From Nymphaea colorata (Eukaryota > Streptophyta > Magnoliopsida > Nymphaeales > Nymphaeaceae): DNA of 64,000 bases. The position numbers were made by a program, and so were the translations under genes. A model generated the notes under the pieces. The model was not told where the DNA came from. It saw only the letters and a program-made list of their open reading frames with translations, and did no database searches. Of this stretch, positions 35,801 through 44,300 are shown one piece after another; the first letter of the stretch is position 1, and each line of letters opens with the position of its first letter. The DNA is taken from positions 7,393,682-7,457,681 of the forward strand of contig NC_045151.1 in the NCBI RefSeq assembly GCF_008831285.2, given 5' to 3'.

Positions 35801-35987
35801 GTTTGTATATATTCCCATAAATTTTGAGGGTATGTCAACTGCCTTTTCTAGCTTGATGAAATGACAAGCAGTATTAGGTTAGTCTTAGTCTATTAGATCT
35901 TAACATATGTGTATTTTCTCCTTTTTTATTTATTATCAGGCCAAGAAGGGGAATCTGCATCTGCTGTGACAGATGTGGTAAAACAAG
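13190..35987 (+). CDS. AIR9: AIR9-type microtubule-associated protein, 5' 16 exons (incomplete at 3' end)
   Basis: Recognised from several diagnostic blocks: RLDLRGHRIRSL, HLRVEENPIL, TALCIRDGWEFCRPEL, DQPFEEDACHCHF and the A9 repeats. Known role: AIR9 binds cortical microtubules and marks the preprophase band and cortical division site in plant cells. Exons: 13190-13990, 14447-14518, 21353-21418, 21605-21676, 21894-21959, 22083-22145, 22279-22344, 22629-22728, 23047-23148, 23796-24028, 24242-24356, 32370-32490, 32593-32768, 32987-33122, 35729-35829, 35940-35987. Every junction keeps the frame, giving 779 codons plus one base. All introns are GT-AG except intron 9, which starts GC. The family protein is about 1700 residues, so roughly the second half, all later A9 repeats, must lie beyond base 64000 or be lost. 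No internal stop was seen. Introns 2, 11, 14 and 16 are enlarged by transposons. Confidence 0.93.
14447..22728 (+). CDS. AIR9: AIR9 exons 2-8: leucine-rich repeat domain (residues 268-435)
   Basis: Seven exons (72, 66, 72, 66, 63, 66 and 100 bases) encode consecutive leucine-rich repeats: RLDLRGHRIRSL, FVYLRDNLLSSLEGI, VLDLSFNEFKGLAFEPL, QLYLAGNQITSLATLPEL, FLSVAQNRLKSL, VLAASKNKIVTLKAF and HLRVEENPIL. Exons 2-7 each begin and end in phase 0 and hold exactly one 21-24-residue repeat. Exon 8 adds the capping sequence ending LVGPTLKKFNDR. LRRs of this type form a curved protein-binding surface. The 6.8-kb gap between exons 2 and 3 is intron 2 with its copia insertion. The other introns here are only 123-284 bases. 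Confidence 0.92.
14519..15715. other. AIR9 intron 2, left part
   Basis: Intron sequence between exon 2 and the copia insertion. It has no coding potential beyond scattered short frames. It includes A-rich DNA at about 15045-15130 and a T10/G10 homopolymer pair at about 15511-15530. The last five bases, TTCTG at 15711-15715, are the left copy of the copia target-site duplication. Confidence 0.7.
15716..21226 (-). mobile_element. Copia element 1: complete but degenerate Ty1/copia retrotransposon inside AIR9 intron 2
   Basis: Left LTR 15716-16201 (486 bases) and right LTR 20766-21226 (461 bases), both TG...CA, are flanked by TTCTG (15711-15715 and 21227-21231). Transcription is on the minus strand: a primer-binding site complementary to initiator tRNA-Met (GCTCTGATACCA on the + strand) occupies 20754-20765, directly inside the 5' LTR, and the polypurine tract complement (CCCTCCCTCAAG) follows 16201. 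The LTRs contain four (right) or five (left) tandem copies of a 47-base unit starting TAGAATCCTA and have many substitutions, so the insertion is old. The intron is still spliceable because both AIR9 splice sites lie outside the element. Confidence 0.95.
16196..20490 (-). pseudogene. Copia element 1 gag-pol, broken
   Basis: Read from right to left: Gag remnants (HLITEKLNHENYLI near 20480; TLNGLGHDYHAF and LPVLPSFNELQ near 19990) with stops between them; a zinc knuckle CFQCNKKGHMKAQCW; protease WFLDSGAATHVTG; integrase from HSRLGHCG through DVWGPAPIDS to CPYTPQQNGV (where the usual AERKH reads VKRKH); then reverse transcriptase with DVKNAFLHGDL and RNase H with TDADWAGD. A stop and frame change at about 18440-18479, a frameshift at about 17260 and a 22-base tandem duplication at 16399-16442 break the frame. 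The reverse transcriptase active-site box reads YVND instead of YVDD, losing a catalytic aspartate. The element cannot move itself. Confidence 0.92.
23047..24356 (+). CDS. AIR9: AIR9 exons 9-11: conserved linker and start of the A9 region (residues 436-585)
   Basis: Exon 9 (23047-23148) encodes LSPDEVELAKHYPPHTALCI and RDGWEFCRPELAA. Exon 10 (23796-24028) encodes STFRFLFEQWKDHMPAGYEL, DQPFEEDACHCHFVFTKD and FDLVLKYQWFIGDRTPTNF. Exon 11 (24242-24356) encodes VYWPKHEEVDRVLKIECTPI up to AISTPVSP. This stretch is highly conserved in plant AIR9 proteins between the LRRs and the regular A9 repeats, and part of it looks like a first A9-type unit. The donor after exon 9 is GCTGCAG|GCAAGT, a GC-AG intron. 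Reading through without splicing there would destroy the conserved AADSTFRF junction. Confidence 0.9.
23264..23463. mobile_element. About 200-bp inverted-repeat (MITE-like) element in AIR9 intron 9
   Basis: The left edge reads TAGTTGTCAAGGCGGCTAGG. The right edge read on the minus strand is TAGTTGTTAAGGCGTCGCCT, so about 14 of the first 15 bases form an inverted repeat. There is no coding sequence inside. Flanking duplications were not clear (CAGTGTCT on the left, GGTTCAGT on the right). Such AGGCG-rich terminal repeats are common in small plant DNA transposons. It sits between the GC-type donor at 23149 and the acceptor at 23795. Confidence 0.5.
24357..24960. other. AIR9 intron 11, left part
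   Basis: Non-coding intron sequence with a TA-rich run at about 24755-24815. At 24820-24930 it carries a short motif set (GGTAAATCCTCT, then CAATGCATTGATCAGGTGGT, then AAGGATTTCTCC) that recurs in altered form at about 38680-38795. This suggests a small dispersed repeat. No gene was seen. Confidence 0.45.
24961..26040 (-). pseudogene. Decayed copia pol remnant in AIR9 intron 11
   Basis: On the minus strand, 25993-25724 encodes MYGLKQASKAWFNHFN followed by LLYVDV, the GLKQAS-x-AWF and YVDD region of a Ty1/copia reverse transcriptase with the second catalytic aspartate lost. The sequence to its left, though full of stops, is arranged like the RNase H end of a copia element. No LTR or target duplication could be placed. 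Together with 26795-27660 it may be part of one older element. Confidence 0.6.
26041..26794. other. AIR9 intron 11, AT-rich stretch
   Basis: No gene was seen. The end of this stretch (TTTGCCGAAAATACCTGA near 26725, then GCGAGAACGACATTT near 26776) resembles sequence near 32180-32225 of the same intron. The two may be ends of one decayed repeat. Confidence 0.35.
26795..27660 (-). pseudogene. Second decayed copia fragment in AIR9 intron 11
   Basis: Minus-strand frame 27269-27033 encodes FVSYESFAPRYRACFTT and EWQKSDLNALKR. This has the layout of the segment just before copia reverse transcriptase, where a Y-x-x-F/L-S-P-x-Y-R-A-F motif precedes W-x-x-A-M-x-x-E-M-x-A-L. Around 27540 the minus strand reads KVIGWVFVGYSE-like, as at the C-terminus of copia integrase. 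All frames are interrupted. It is old and non-functional. Confidence 0.55.
27661..29090. other. AIR9 intron 11, repeat-like filler
   Basis: Begins with a CGACTCG/TGACTCGG-rich run at 27685-27770 (AAAACCCAGTGACTCGG). Related runs occur at 37508-37610 and, more loosely, at 38490-38575 and 52010-52080, so a dispersed small element family is likely. A (TA)n microsatellite lies at 28388-28412. No coding sequence was recognised. Confidence 0.45.
29091..31830 (-). mobile_element. Non-autonomous LTR element without pol genes, in AIR9 intron 11
   Basis: Two direct repeats of about 0.6 kb start TGTCATGGG at 29091 and 30526 and run in parallel to about 29717 and 31830 (the right copy is interrupted by a 664-base hAT-like insertion at 31042-31705). 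Directly left of the right copy, 30512-30523 reads ACTCTGATACCA, one base from the complement of the initiator tRNA-Met primer-binding site. This makes the right copy the 5' LTR of a minus-strand element. The internal part (about 29718-30525) has no protease, integrase or reverse transcriptase, so it would need enzymes from another element. Outer ends and target duplication are not resolved. Confidence 0.6.
31042..31705. mobile_element. hAT-like non-autonomous element H1 (CTATGTCAC family)
   Basis: The left terminus reads CTCTGTCACACGGGTAC. The right terminus read on the minus strand is CTATGTCACATAGGTAC. The 8-base duplication CTTCTAAA flanks it exactly (31034-31041 and 31706-31713). The unfilled site can be read in the sister LTR near 29600 (GCATCTTTCGAAGGGAC). 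Subterminal DNA is built of GGTAC/GTACCC hexamer-like repeats, for example GTACGGCCGTACCCCCGCAC near 31604. It contains no transposase. Eight-base duplications and short inverted repeats point to the hAT superfamily. Confidence 0.85.
31831..32369. other. AIR9 intron 11, right end
   Basis: T-rich intron sequence leading to the acceptor TTTTCTAAG at 32369. A polypyrimidine-like run (TGATTCCCGTTTTCT) precedes it. No gene was seen. Confidence 0.6.
32370..35987 (+). CDS. AIR9: AIR9 exons 12-16: two complete A9 repeats (residues 586-779)
   Basis: Exons 12 and 13 encode one A9 repeat, from TGCPKVVNLRVEGDLVEG and AEVAWCGGTPGKGVASWLRR to EYRLTLDDIGSSLVFMYTPV and TDFVKA. Exons 14-16 encode the next, from PPSVSDVRILEDAVEGNAIV and KFKWLRENKETGDFTVVSTG to EYSLSKKDIGLRLMFVYIPI and TDVVKQ. 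Each unit has the same pattern: a P-x-V-x-x-L/V start, an EG turn, a central W-hydrophobic strand, and a Y-x-L/I-T/S-x-x-D-I-G-x-x-L-x-F-x-Y-x-P motif. That suggests an immunoglobulin-like beta sandwich. AIR9 proteins have about eleven such units. The coding frame stops in phase 1 at a normal donor (CAAG|GTTAGT), so more exons must follow. Confidence 0.9.
33123..35728. other. AIR9 intron 14 with retrotransposon debris
   Basis: This 2.6-kb intron runs from GTATGC at 33123 to TATTACAG at 35728. At about 33672-33700 it carries AAAATCTATCATGGTATGAA, nearly the LTR end and primer-binding site of copia element 5 (at 56881-56904), so a decayed LTR/PBS of that family lies here. At about 34480-35480 is a degenerate relative of the long LTR family (see separate entry). 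A CT microsatellite (about 35692-35706) lies shortly before the acceptor. No coding sequence was seen. Confidence 0.6.
34480..35480 (+). mobile_element. Degenerate remnant of the long-LTR family in AIR9 intron 14
   Basis: The best-preserved part, about 35170-35470, lines up in order with 41930-42200 and 53930-54190: a GGGTGCAAAACACA start, then GCATCATGGGCGAC, GGCCGAGAGA, CCCCAGGGCCTTG with a following CGCCTG, and CTAGCCAGTGG. Many substitutions and gaps separate it from the younger copies, and its ends are lost. The region to its left may belong to the same element. Confidence 0.6.
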
Positions 35988-37829
35988 GTTAGTCCTATTT
36001 GATTTGTTAAGTCTTTTATTTGTATGCATGTTCTTTGATTTGTATGCTTATCATCTATAAAGCGTTTGGTCTGGTGATCATCATTATTGCCTATATTGTC
36101 ACATTCTGAAGTATTATTAACTTTGCATTGAACCATTTTCTGCTGGGACTATTTACCACCTCTTCGTTTCAATATGAATATTCGCTACATTGGTTGCTTA
36201 TCAATTGTTGATATGACAATGTATATCTTGTCTTTGAAACATTAAATAAAGGCAAATCTTGATGTGTAATAGTACTGCAGTACTTTCAGATACAGTTGTT
36301 CCTTATGTCATATGACTGCTAAGACAAGTCAAACACAAGGAAGGAGCAATTTCAGAACACTTGGGTGCATGGAAATGATCATATTTTGGGATGGTCGTTC
36401 TCTAATGAATTGTATAGTGTATGCAAAGCGGAAATCTTTTCCTTTCCATAATATATTACTTATGTAACTGATAACGATGGGGAGCATGATGCTTCTACTC
36501 TTTTTGACCCATGGAATGGAATCCAACAATCTAGAAAGGAAAGAGCATTTACTTTTCAACATGGATGAGTGTTCAAGGAACTAGTGTCAGAAAAGGCATA
36601 AAATGCACTGGCTGCACCTTCCGTGGCATTGACTGTCCCATTTCCATCTGCATGTTCTGCTGTATTGGTAAGTGCATAGCTGCCTTTTAGGCAAATCCTT
36701 GCATTCGAAGTTGTTCCATTCACCTAATTTTTAGCATTGATATCATTGTTTTCAGATTATCAAAGATTAGAATGCTTTGATTGGATATGAATATTAAAAA
36801 ACATAATGAGGGCGACACTTTTGTGAAAATCTGAAAAGTTGGGAAACTACTCATCTCTATCTTTTTCCTACTTTCTCCTTGGAAATGGAAAGCTGATTGG
36901 CCTTTTTCATTCACATAAGTTGGCATCTGTTTCCTTGTGTTTTCTTCTGTTCTATCTTTATATTTTCTTGTATAAATAGCTATGATATCATATATTAGGT
37001 ATAGTTGGAGGCCTTCATGGTAGCTGAGAATAAATTTTCAACTTAAAAAGTTTATAATATATTTTAGTTCTTGTTTTCAAGGTTTAAGCACAACTCAGGT
37101 TCTTTTTCAATCAAAATGCATGTAGTAAAATCCAAGAAAACTGCAGTAGCCTTTGCACACCCCTGCATATGTTTGGTGTGTTGGTCATTGTTCAAAGCAT
37201 AAAGTGTATTGTGATGTAGAATGTCTTGAAGGCTGGATAAAACCTTTAACATGGCAAAATTAAGAAAACCTTGAAGGTATGAAACTACATGATGTCATTT
37301 ATTTTCTTGCCTTCCTCGTTGTCGTCAATGTATTACCTGGATTTTTTTTATTCAAATAAATTGAAATTCATTTTCTTTTGCCTTTCTCTTATTTTTGCAT
37401 ATTACAGATGAAATATAATGCCTAAAAGTTTCAATAGAAGCATAACAAATTTTACTCTTGGGGAATTTCCCATTTGCTCAAGCCAAACCACAAATACTAA
37501 TATTTTAAAACCCAGTCACTCCAGATTTGTCTCGTAAAACCTAGTGACTCATGATTTGTCGTCCATTCTTGCTTATGACTCAGTGCATCAACTCAGTAAC
37601 TCGGCTGAGTTGTGTTCACCATATATAACTTTCCATTTAATCATAAAAGTTGTTAGAACATGTATGACTCAGATATAAGACGAACTAACATCAAGTAAAG
37701 GCTGTAAAACAATAATTAAGTTGTATTTACTTGTGATAACAAGAAACTAGACATCTACTCTATAATTGCATACTTAAATATAACTGAGTATCAAGTACAA
37801 TGAAAAACAACACAACAAAAAACAAACAT
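35988..37829. other. AIR9 intron 16 (or post-break DNA), left part
   Basis: Starts at the donor GTTAGT after exon 16. I searched by eye for the next A9 repeat, which should begin with two bases completing an Ala codon and a Pro-Pro-x-Val sequence, and did not find it. At 37508-37610 there is a CAGTCACTC / TGACTCATG-type run related to 27685-27770. Otherwise the stretch is unremarkable AT-rich DNA. Confidence 0.5.
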
Positions 37830-38034
37830 TTATGTCACATGGGTGCTTCTAAATGGCTGCTGCAGCTGGTGCTGGTGCTTCTTTGACACAATGCATCTGG
37901 TTCGGTCAGTCGAACCGGGCCAAAACTGACCATTTTCAGTGTGCACATTACTAAACTATCTCTAATACAAAAAGTTTATATGTATATATAGATAAAGAAA
38001 GCTACTAAATAGTCAAATAGCTGTATAACAAAGG

Positions 38035-38091
<57 letters not shown>

Positions 38092-38201
38092 TATACACAC
38101 ACATATATATATACATTCTCACCGCACTTGCACCTATTTTCTTTTTTTGAAAAATTGCCACATCTGCATCCACACCCGCACCCGACACCCATGTGACATA
38201 G
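37830..38201. mobile_element. hAT-like non-autonomous element H4 (CTATGTCAC family, short old copy)
   Basis: The left terminus is TTATGTCACATGGGTGC. The right terminus on the minus strand is CTATGTCACATGGGTGT. The flanking octamers ACAAACAT (37822-37829) and ACTAACAT (38202-38209) agree at 7 of 8 bases, consistent with an aged target duplication. The 372-base body carries a (TA)n run at about 38038-38082 and a CACCCGCACCCG motif like those in the other copies. There is no coding sequence. Confidence 0.75.
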
Positions 38202-39078
38202 ACTAACATTAAACTTTTAAAGCCAATGTATTCAACATTTACAACTATATATGTATAATTATCTAGAACTAGAAGTCCAAAACTGAAAACTGAAATAAAT
38301 AGATAACTATACCTAAAATTGAGCTTAACCAGCTTTAACTTTTCATTTGCGATATGTAAATTTAGTAAATAAAAAACATTACCAGATTTTTATGTTCCAA
38401 TAGGTTAGAAGATTCATATCGGAAATTAGGTAAGTAGTTAATAACAAATCACATTGTTGATTCCAAAATGCAAAGTCTAGCACCAGATTATGCTGAGTCG
38501 AACGAGTCTCAGACCGAGTTGAACAAAGTTTGGCTGAGTCAAACCAAGTCTCTGCCAAGTCAAATGAGCTATGTTGCATGGATACAAACATGAATGTAGG
38601 TGCCGGACGTGGGTATGACTACGAGTGTCCAACATGGCAAGCATGAAAAAATTAGACCCTTGGACTCTAGCTATTATAAAGGTAAAATCCTCTGCACCTT
38701 TGTCATGACTAAAACACACTACCTGATGCAATGCATCGGGTGGTGTGCTATGAGAGACCAAAGGAGTTCTCTGTTTAAACCTAGAAATCCAGGGATTATA
38801 TATTGATCCATAAAAAAAAGAAAAATAACAAATTTTGCAAGCAAAATGACAAAATGCTAACTTAAAATATGTTATCCAATCAATTAATTCTGTTTAATAA
38901 CTTTATTTGTCTATGTTTATAAATATTTTTTTATATTAAGGTTACTTTGTCTAATTAGCAATCTTATTAAATAAAATTAATTCTAAAAAAATCAATTTTA
39001 AAAGGTGACCCACCGTCATCTTTTTGAAAGGATGACAAATCCCCCGTCCTCCTTTTCAAAGGACAATAGATGATGGGG

Positions 39079-39109
<31 letters not shown>

Positions 39110-39367
39110 TCCTTTTTAAAAGACAAAAGGAACCTTGTTGTCATAGTTGACAAACTCGTGACTCGAGTTCATGTCAAGTGATAAATCTTTATAGTGAATT
39201 TCTACTCAAAAGAAAGTTAGCAGACAACCAGGAGCCATACCTTAACATGTTTTTTAAATGCAGTAGTGCATATAACAAACAACCTATGACACCCTAAGGA
39301 CTTTTAAATTTGTAATGGCAAATTATCAACTCAAGAATCAAGATGACATCCAGTATGGTAATATCAA
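38202..39367. other. AT-rich filler before copia element 2
   Basis: Contains a GAGTCGAACGAGTC / CCGAGTTGAAC run at about 38490-38575, the dispersed motif set shared with 24820-24930 (at 38680-38795), and CA and GA microsatellites at about 39081-39108. No gene was seen. Confidence 0.45.
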
Positions 39368-39693
39368 TGTTACGAGAGAGAGAGAGAGAGAGTCGAAAAG
39401 GATTCTTCATTAATGTAACCCTAATCTCTATTAAAAGAGATTCGGGTTGGTGACTTTACAAAGTAGTCCAACAACTATAAGAAACTATTTAAAGACCTCC
39501 TCCCTAATTTTCTAATATTTCAGAAAAACTCTTTTACATCTTTAACACCCCCCTCAAGTTGGAGCATATATATCAATCATGCTCAGCTTGTTACAACATC
39601 TCAGGAAATCGTCTATGGGAAGAGCTTTAGTGAAGATATCAACTGCCTGATCTTCTGAGGGGACATGAATAGTGTTAACAATTCCTTCTTGAA

Positions 39694-40836
39694 CTAAGTC
39701 TCGAATATAGTGACAATCCACTTCAATGTGTTTAGACCTCTCAGGAAGACAAGATTGTTAGTAATATATGTAGCTGCCTTGTTGCCACAATACATCTTCA
39801 TTAGAAGATTCACTGAAACACCCAACTCTAAAAGTAGTGATCTAACCCACGACATTTCAGCCGCAGTTTGAGCCATAGCCCTATATTCCGACTCAGCACT
39901 AGAACGAGCCGCCACATTCTGCTTCTTGCTCATCCAGAAAATAAGATTACCTCTCACAAAGACACAAAAAACCTGTAGTGGACTTCCTATCATCTACAGA
40001 CCCTGCATAATCAGCATCACTATACGCTTCGATGTCAACACATTCTCCCTTTTGGAACCATAGCCCCTTTCCCGGGGCTGATTTCAAGTATTTGACAATC
40101 ATTAGAGCAGCATCCCAGTGAACTTTCGAGAGGTTTTCCATGAACTGGCTTAACTTATTCACAGCAAAGCTAATGTCGGGGTGAGTGACAGTCAAATATA
40201 ACAGTTTCCTTATCAGAGATCTGTAAGATCTAGAGTCAAACGGCTCTGAGTCATCATCATGTATATGAACAAGTTTAGCCCCTAATAGTCCTGTTTCCTG
40301 TAGAAGATCAAAAACATATTTACTTAGAGACACTACAACTCCTTTGTTACTACGAGCCACCTCAATACCAAGAAAATAATGGAGTTTCTAAGGTCTTTTG
40401 TAACAAAGTGTTGCTGTAAAAACTCGTTTGTTTGAGTTTTCTCTTGATTATTTCCCTGATAAGAACAATATCATCTACGTAGACAATTAATATCACCATT
40501 CCTATTGAGCCTCGTTTGATAAACAATGAGTGATCAAGCTGGGATCGACGAAATCCACACTTAGATAACACCTCAGTAAGTTTCTGGAACCATGCACAAG
40601 GACTCTGTTTAAGTCCATAAATAGCCTTTTTTAATTTGCATACATTGGAACACTCCTCCTGTCGCTCAAATCCAGGTGGTTGCTACATATAGACGGTTTC
40701 AGAAAGGTCTCCATACAGCAAGACATTTTTCACATCCAGCTGAAAAAGAGGCCTCTCTCGCTAGACAAGAAGAGATATAATCAATCGAATAGTGCCCAAC
40801 CGAGCCATAGGCGAAAATGTCTCAAAGAAGTCAACA
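39694..40836 (-). pseudogene. Copia element 2, 3' part of pol (reverse transcriptase and RNase H), broken
   Basis: Three minus-strand pieces can be read: 40571-40362 with VYVDDIVLIRE; 40360-39947 with YSDADYAGSVDDRKSTTGFL; and 39993-39694 with KKQNVAARSSAESEYRAMA and CGNKAATYI. Against element 4, which is intact, there are frameshifts at about 40360 and 39960, and several missense changes (for example CDNKAA to CGNKAA, removing an RNase H aspartate). Not functional. Confidence 0.9.
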
Positions 40837-41322
40837 CCATATGTCACACCTCAACCTTTTCACCCTTAAACAAATTTTCTTTTTCAACATAAAGCATTGA
40901 GGTGCGACTACACAACAATTCAAAAAGGAGAGAGCTATGCCATTTGAAACAATGGGGCAAACTTTCATTTATATAACAATTTCAATTCATACAAAATCAC
41001 ATCTATGTGTATGACAAAAATGCCCCAAACCATATAATTGATGCCTAACAAAAACAATGCATCAATATAATGAAAACAAGACGCACCAGCACTACAAAAG
41101 ACCCAAAACCTCCCTAGTAGGATGTGAGTTCAACCATCTGATCAACCTGTTGCCTCAGGTCCGTCAAAACCTGAAAAATAAAACAATGGAAGACTTAGCC
41201 TTCGCAGTATGGCAACAAGTCAGGAAAATCCCTAACCCTCTTAGGCAGAGCTCAAATATGAGATAATCACAATTATAAAAGCAAATCATCATCATGTCGT
41301 GACAGGACATAGTCACATGACT

Positions 41323-44300
41323 TGTCACACCCCGACCTTTTAACACTCAAACATTATTTTTTTTTTCTAAACATAAAGCAACGAGGTGTGACTACACAAC
41401 AATTCAAAAAGACGATGAGCCAAACAATTCAAAACAATGGGGCAAACTTTCATTTATATAATCATTTCAATTCATACAAAATCACATCTATGTATGACAA
41501 AAATGCCCCAAACTATATGATTGATGCCTAACAAAAACAAGACATCAATAAAACCAAAATAAGACGCGCCGGCACTACAAAAGACACATCCCAAAACCTC
41601 TCCAGTAGGACGTGAGTGAAGCCATCTGCTCAACCTGCTACCCTGGGTCCGCCAAAACCTGAAAAAGGAAACCGCTGAAGGCTTAGCCTTCACAGTATGG
41701 CAACAAGCCAGGAAAATACTAAACCCTCTTAGATAGGGCTCAAATCAGAAAACAATTATCAAAATCATTCATCATTATGTCGTGTCAGAGCACGACACGT
41801 AGAAACCGTTCAATGGCCACAGTACACAATTCAATCACATGCTTTCATATCCATCACATGCACATCAGTCACATATACAATCATCTACATTACATTTTCA
41901 TTAACTTTAGTGAATTAACAGTACCTGTGGGTGCAACACAGGCACATGCACACCATGGGCGGCCTACAGCCGAGAGACAACCCCCGTGGTGGCCCATAAC
42001 AGTATGGATCCATTTCATCCGCTGTAGCAGTAGAGCACTCATCCATGGATGTGTGAAGTCCAAGGAGAGATACTCAGCCTTCCCTAGGACACTCAGGTTG
42101 GGAAGGCGGGAGCCCAACGCTCCAAACACAACACACAACAGTACCCTGGGGCCTTGCACCGCCTGCGCTCCGACAGGCGAGACCAGTGGCAAGAACGGGA
42201 CGTTTCCCAAACACACAGCCACATCCCACTGGCCTCTCATCTCTTAATCATTCATTATTATCATTAGAATAATGCATTCACAAACTGACTGGCTAGCTCA
42301 TGAGGTTGGTACACTCCACGAGTGCATTCACACCTCCAGTTGCCTCCACACGAGGTCTACACATAACACTAACAGTCATAGCTAGCCGTCAAACAATATG
42401 GGTACAATTACCCTTCAATCCATTCATTTGCATTATTGCCCACAGCAATGAATATGCAACAAAACACAACATTCGTATCAATTATCACATCAATCATATC
42501 TTTGAAAAACTTAGTCAAACCACAGAGAGTAGTCTCGATCTGCGATTGACTCGTAGCTGTCCTATGCAGTTATGATTCTATGATGCTTTCTAATGCATAA
42601 TTGGGGTCGAGGAGACACTCGACTCGATACCCCGCCTTATCTGTCCTAAATAGATATCAATTCAAGCATGCACATGCAAATGCGTAACCTTTTCAAAACA
42701 ACTACTAATAACCTTTCAAAACAATTCATATCGTATATCAACGCATGAACAAACATACATATACTCATTCACAAGACAATCAATCAAGTCACAGCACATT
42801 CTTAGGATCCCATGATCCTAGGAGCACACAATCGCCCATTTGCCCAAGCATGGATTTGCTTGGAATGTCGCCATACCAGTGGCGCGCTCACAAAACTCTT
42901 CAAAATTCCTCAAGCTTCGAACTCAAGGTCGACGAGACGAGCCCGGTGCACCTGCAGACATAAACAAAGGTAAGACTCCTACTAGATACCTAAACAATTC
43001 AAACAAATACCAAACAAAATCCTTGAGGCATGTGTCATCGCGTCAAGAGGGTGTCGACGGGTAGTGTCGACCTACATGCCCTCTAATAGGCCACTACGCA
43101 ACTTCTTGCCGTTTCCACCCAACGTCAAAACCCCAATGCTTCGATCAATCCATCCTTAACGCATTTCTCATTAACTTTCTGTTAGTTGAGGTGTCTTCCC
43201 AACATGCGCACCCTCTTCCTACTACACATAGCACCCACGACATCAAGGGTGCTCCAAGCATTCCCCAAAGGCGGTCCTACGCTTCTCCACAACATCTCTA
43301 ACTCTACCATGCTTCCCTATAGCATCGAAAACAACCTATCATGCATAAAAGATCATAATAAACACGAATCATGTCTTCTCTCCCATCATCCTACACTTTT
43401 CCCAAAAAGCAAGGTCGCTTGCATGTGTCCCTAACTATCAATTCTACCTTCTAGTATGCTCAAACAATAATTATACACGTTCTAAAGAAAAATATATCAT
43501 AAAATAGGTTCAATTTCGCCTTGCTCACCCCAATTGAAGGTCTAAACTGCTGTAATCCTCCCGGCAGCCACCTCACGAGTCCAAGTGGTCCCCAAACGGC
43601 TAAAATCCTCCAATGCCGTCACCACCAAGGCCTTCTCTAATCGCTGTTACGAGGGGGAGGACAAATCCCCAAGCTGAAATCAGATCAAACAGTGATAGAA
43701 TAGTGAAAATCAGTGAGAGAGAGTGCTCGATTGGAGAAAATAGAAAAACAAGCAGAAAATGGGAAGAGAGCGTGAAGCGTGGACAGAGAGGGAGGTCGAG
43801 TAGAGGGAGAGAGAGAAAAACAAAGGCGGACTGATAGGGGAGAGGGTTCGGTCAAAGGGGAAAAAGGCCAGCAGTGAGGTGAGCGTGAATGAGAAAGGGG
43901 AAGGAGACGAGAGAAAGAGTGAGCGTGGGCAGAGAGAGATGCGAGAGAGAGCAGACGAAAGGGGAAAAAGAGGAAACGGGAAAGGCAGCAGAAATAACGA
44001 GAGAGGGAGAAGATAGGGCAGCAGAGGAGAGCTTATCCATGTTGCCGCCGTCGCCACCTCCGCTGCCGCCGTTGCCACCTCCGCTGCCACCGTTGCCACC
44101 TCCGCCGCTGCCGGTCCAGCCACCGCCTGCACCACCTCCGTCTTCTTCTTCTCTGCACTGGCCGTGAGTACCCAGGAGATAGACGAGAGAAAAGAGGGAA
44201 AGGCGAGGGAGAAGAGCCCTCGCGTCGGGCTCTTTCACGCCAAGGGTTCGGGTCCGGGTTCCGATCCGACCCGACCTGCCCAAAAACAACGAGCGTTACA
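41323..44300. mobile_element. Long LTR A3, apparently recombinant
   Basis: A 2978-base unit starting TGTCACACCCCGACC and ending GAGCGTTACA, similar throughout to the 3019-base copy at 53292-56310. It encodes no protein. The open frames at 43710-44289 are translations of a GA-rich and CCGCCGTCGCC-rich segment. The bases outside its ends differ: TGACT (part of A2) on the left, AATCT (part of copia element 3) on the right. A simple insertion would have matching flanks, so A3 probably formed by exchange between two LTR copies, one in A2 and one in copia 3, deleting what lay between. Confidence 0.75.

Noticed and set aside
37976-38209. A Tyr/Ile-rich minus-strand frame
   Set aside because: Translation of the (TA)n tract in hAT-like element H4.
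43710-44289. Frames of 92-145 codons rich in Gly-Gly, Pro-Pro or Ser
   Set aside because: They come from GA-rich and CCGCCGTC repeats inside long LTR A3. The same region in A1 and A2 gives different frames, so there is no conserved protein.
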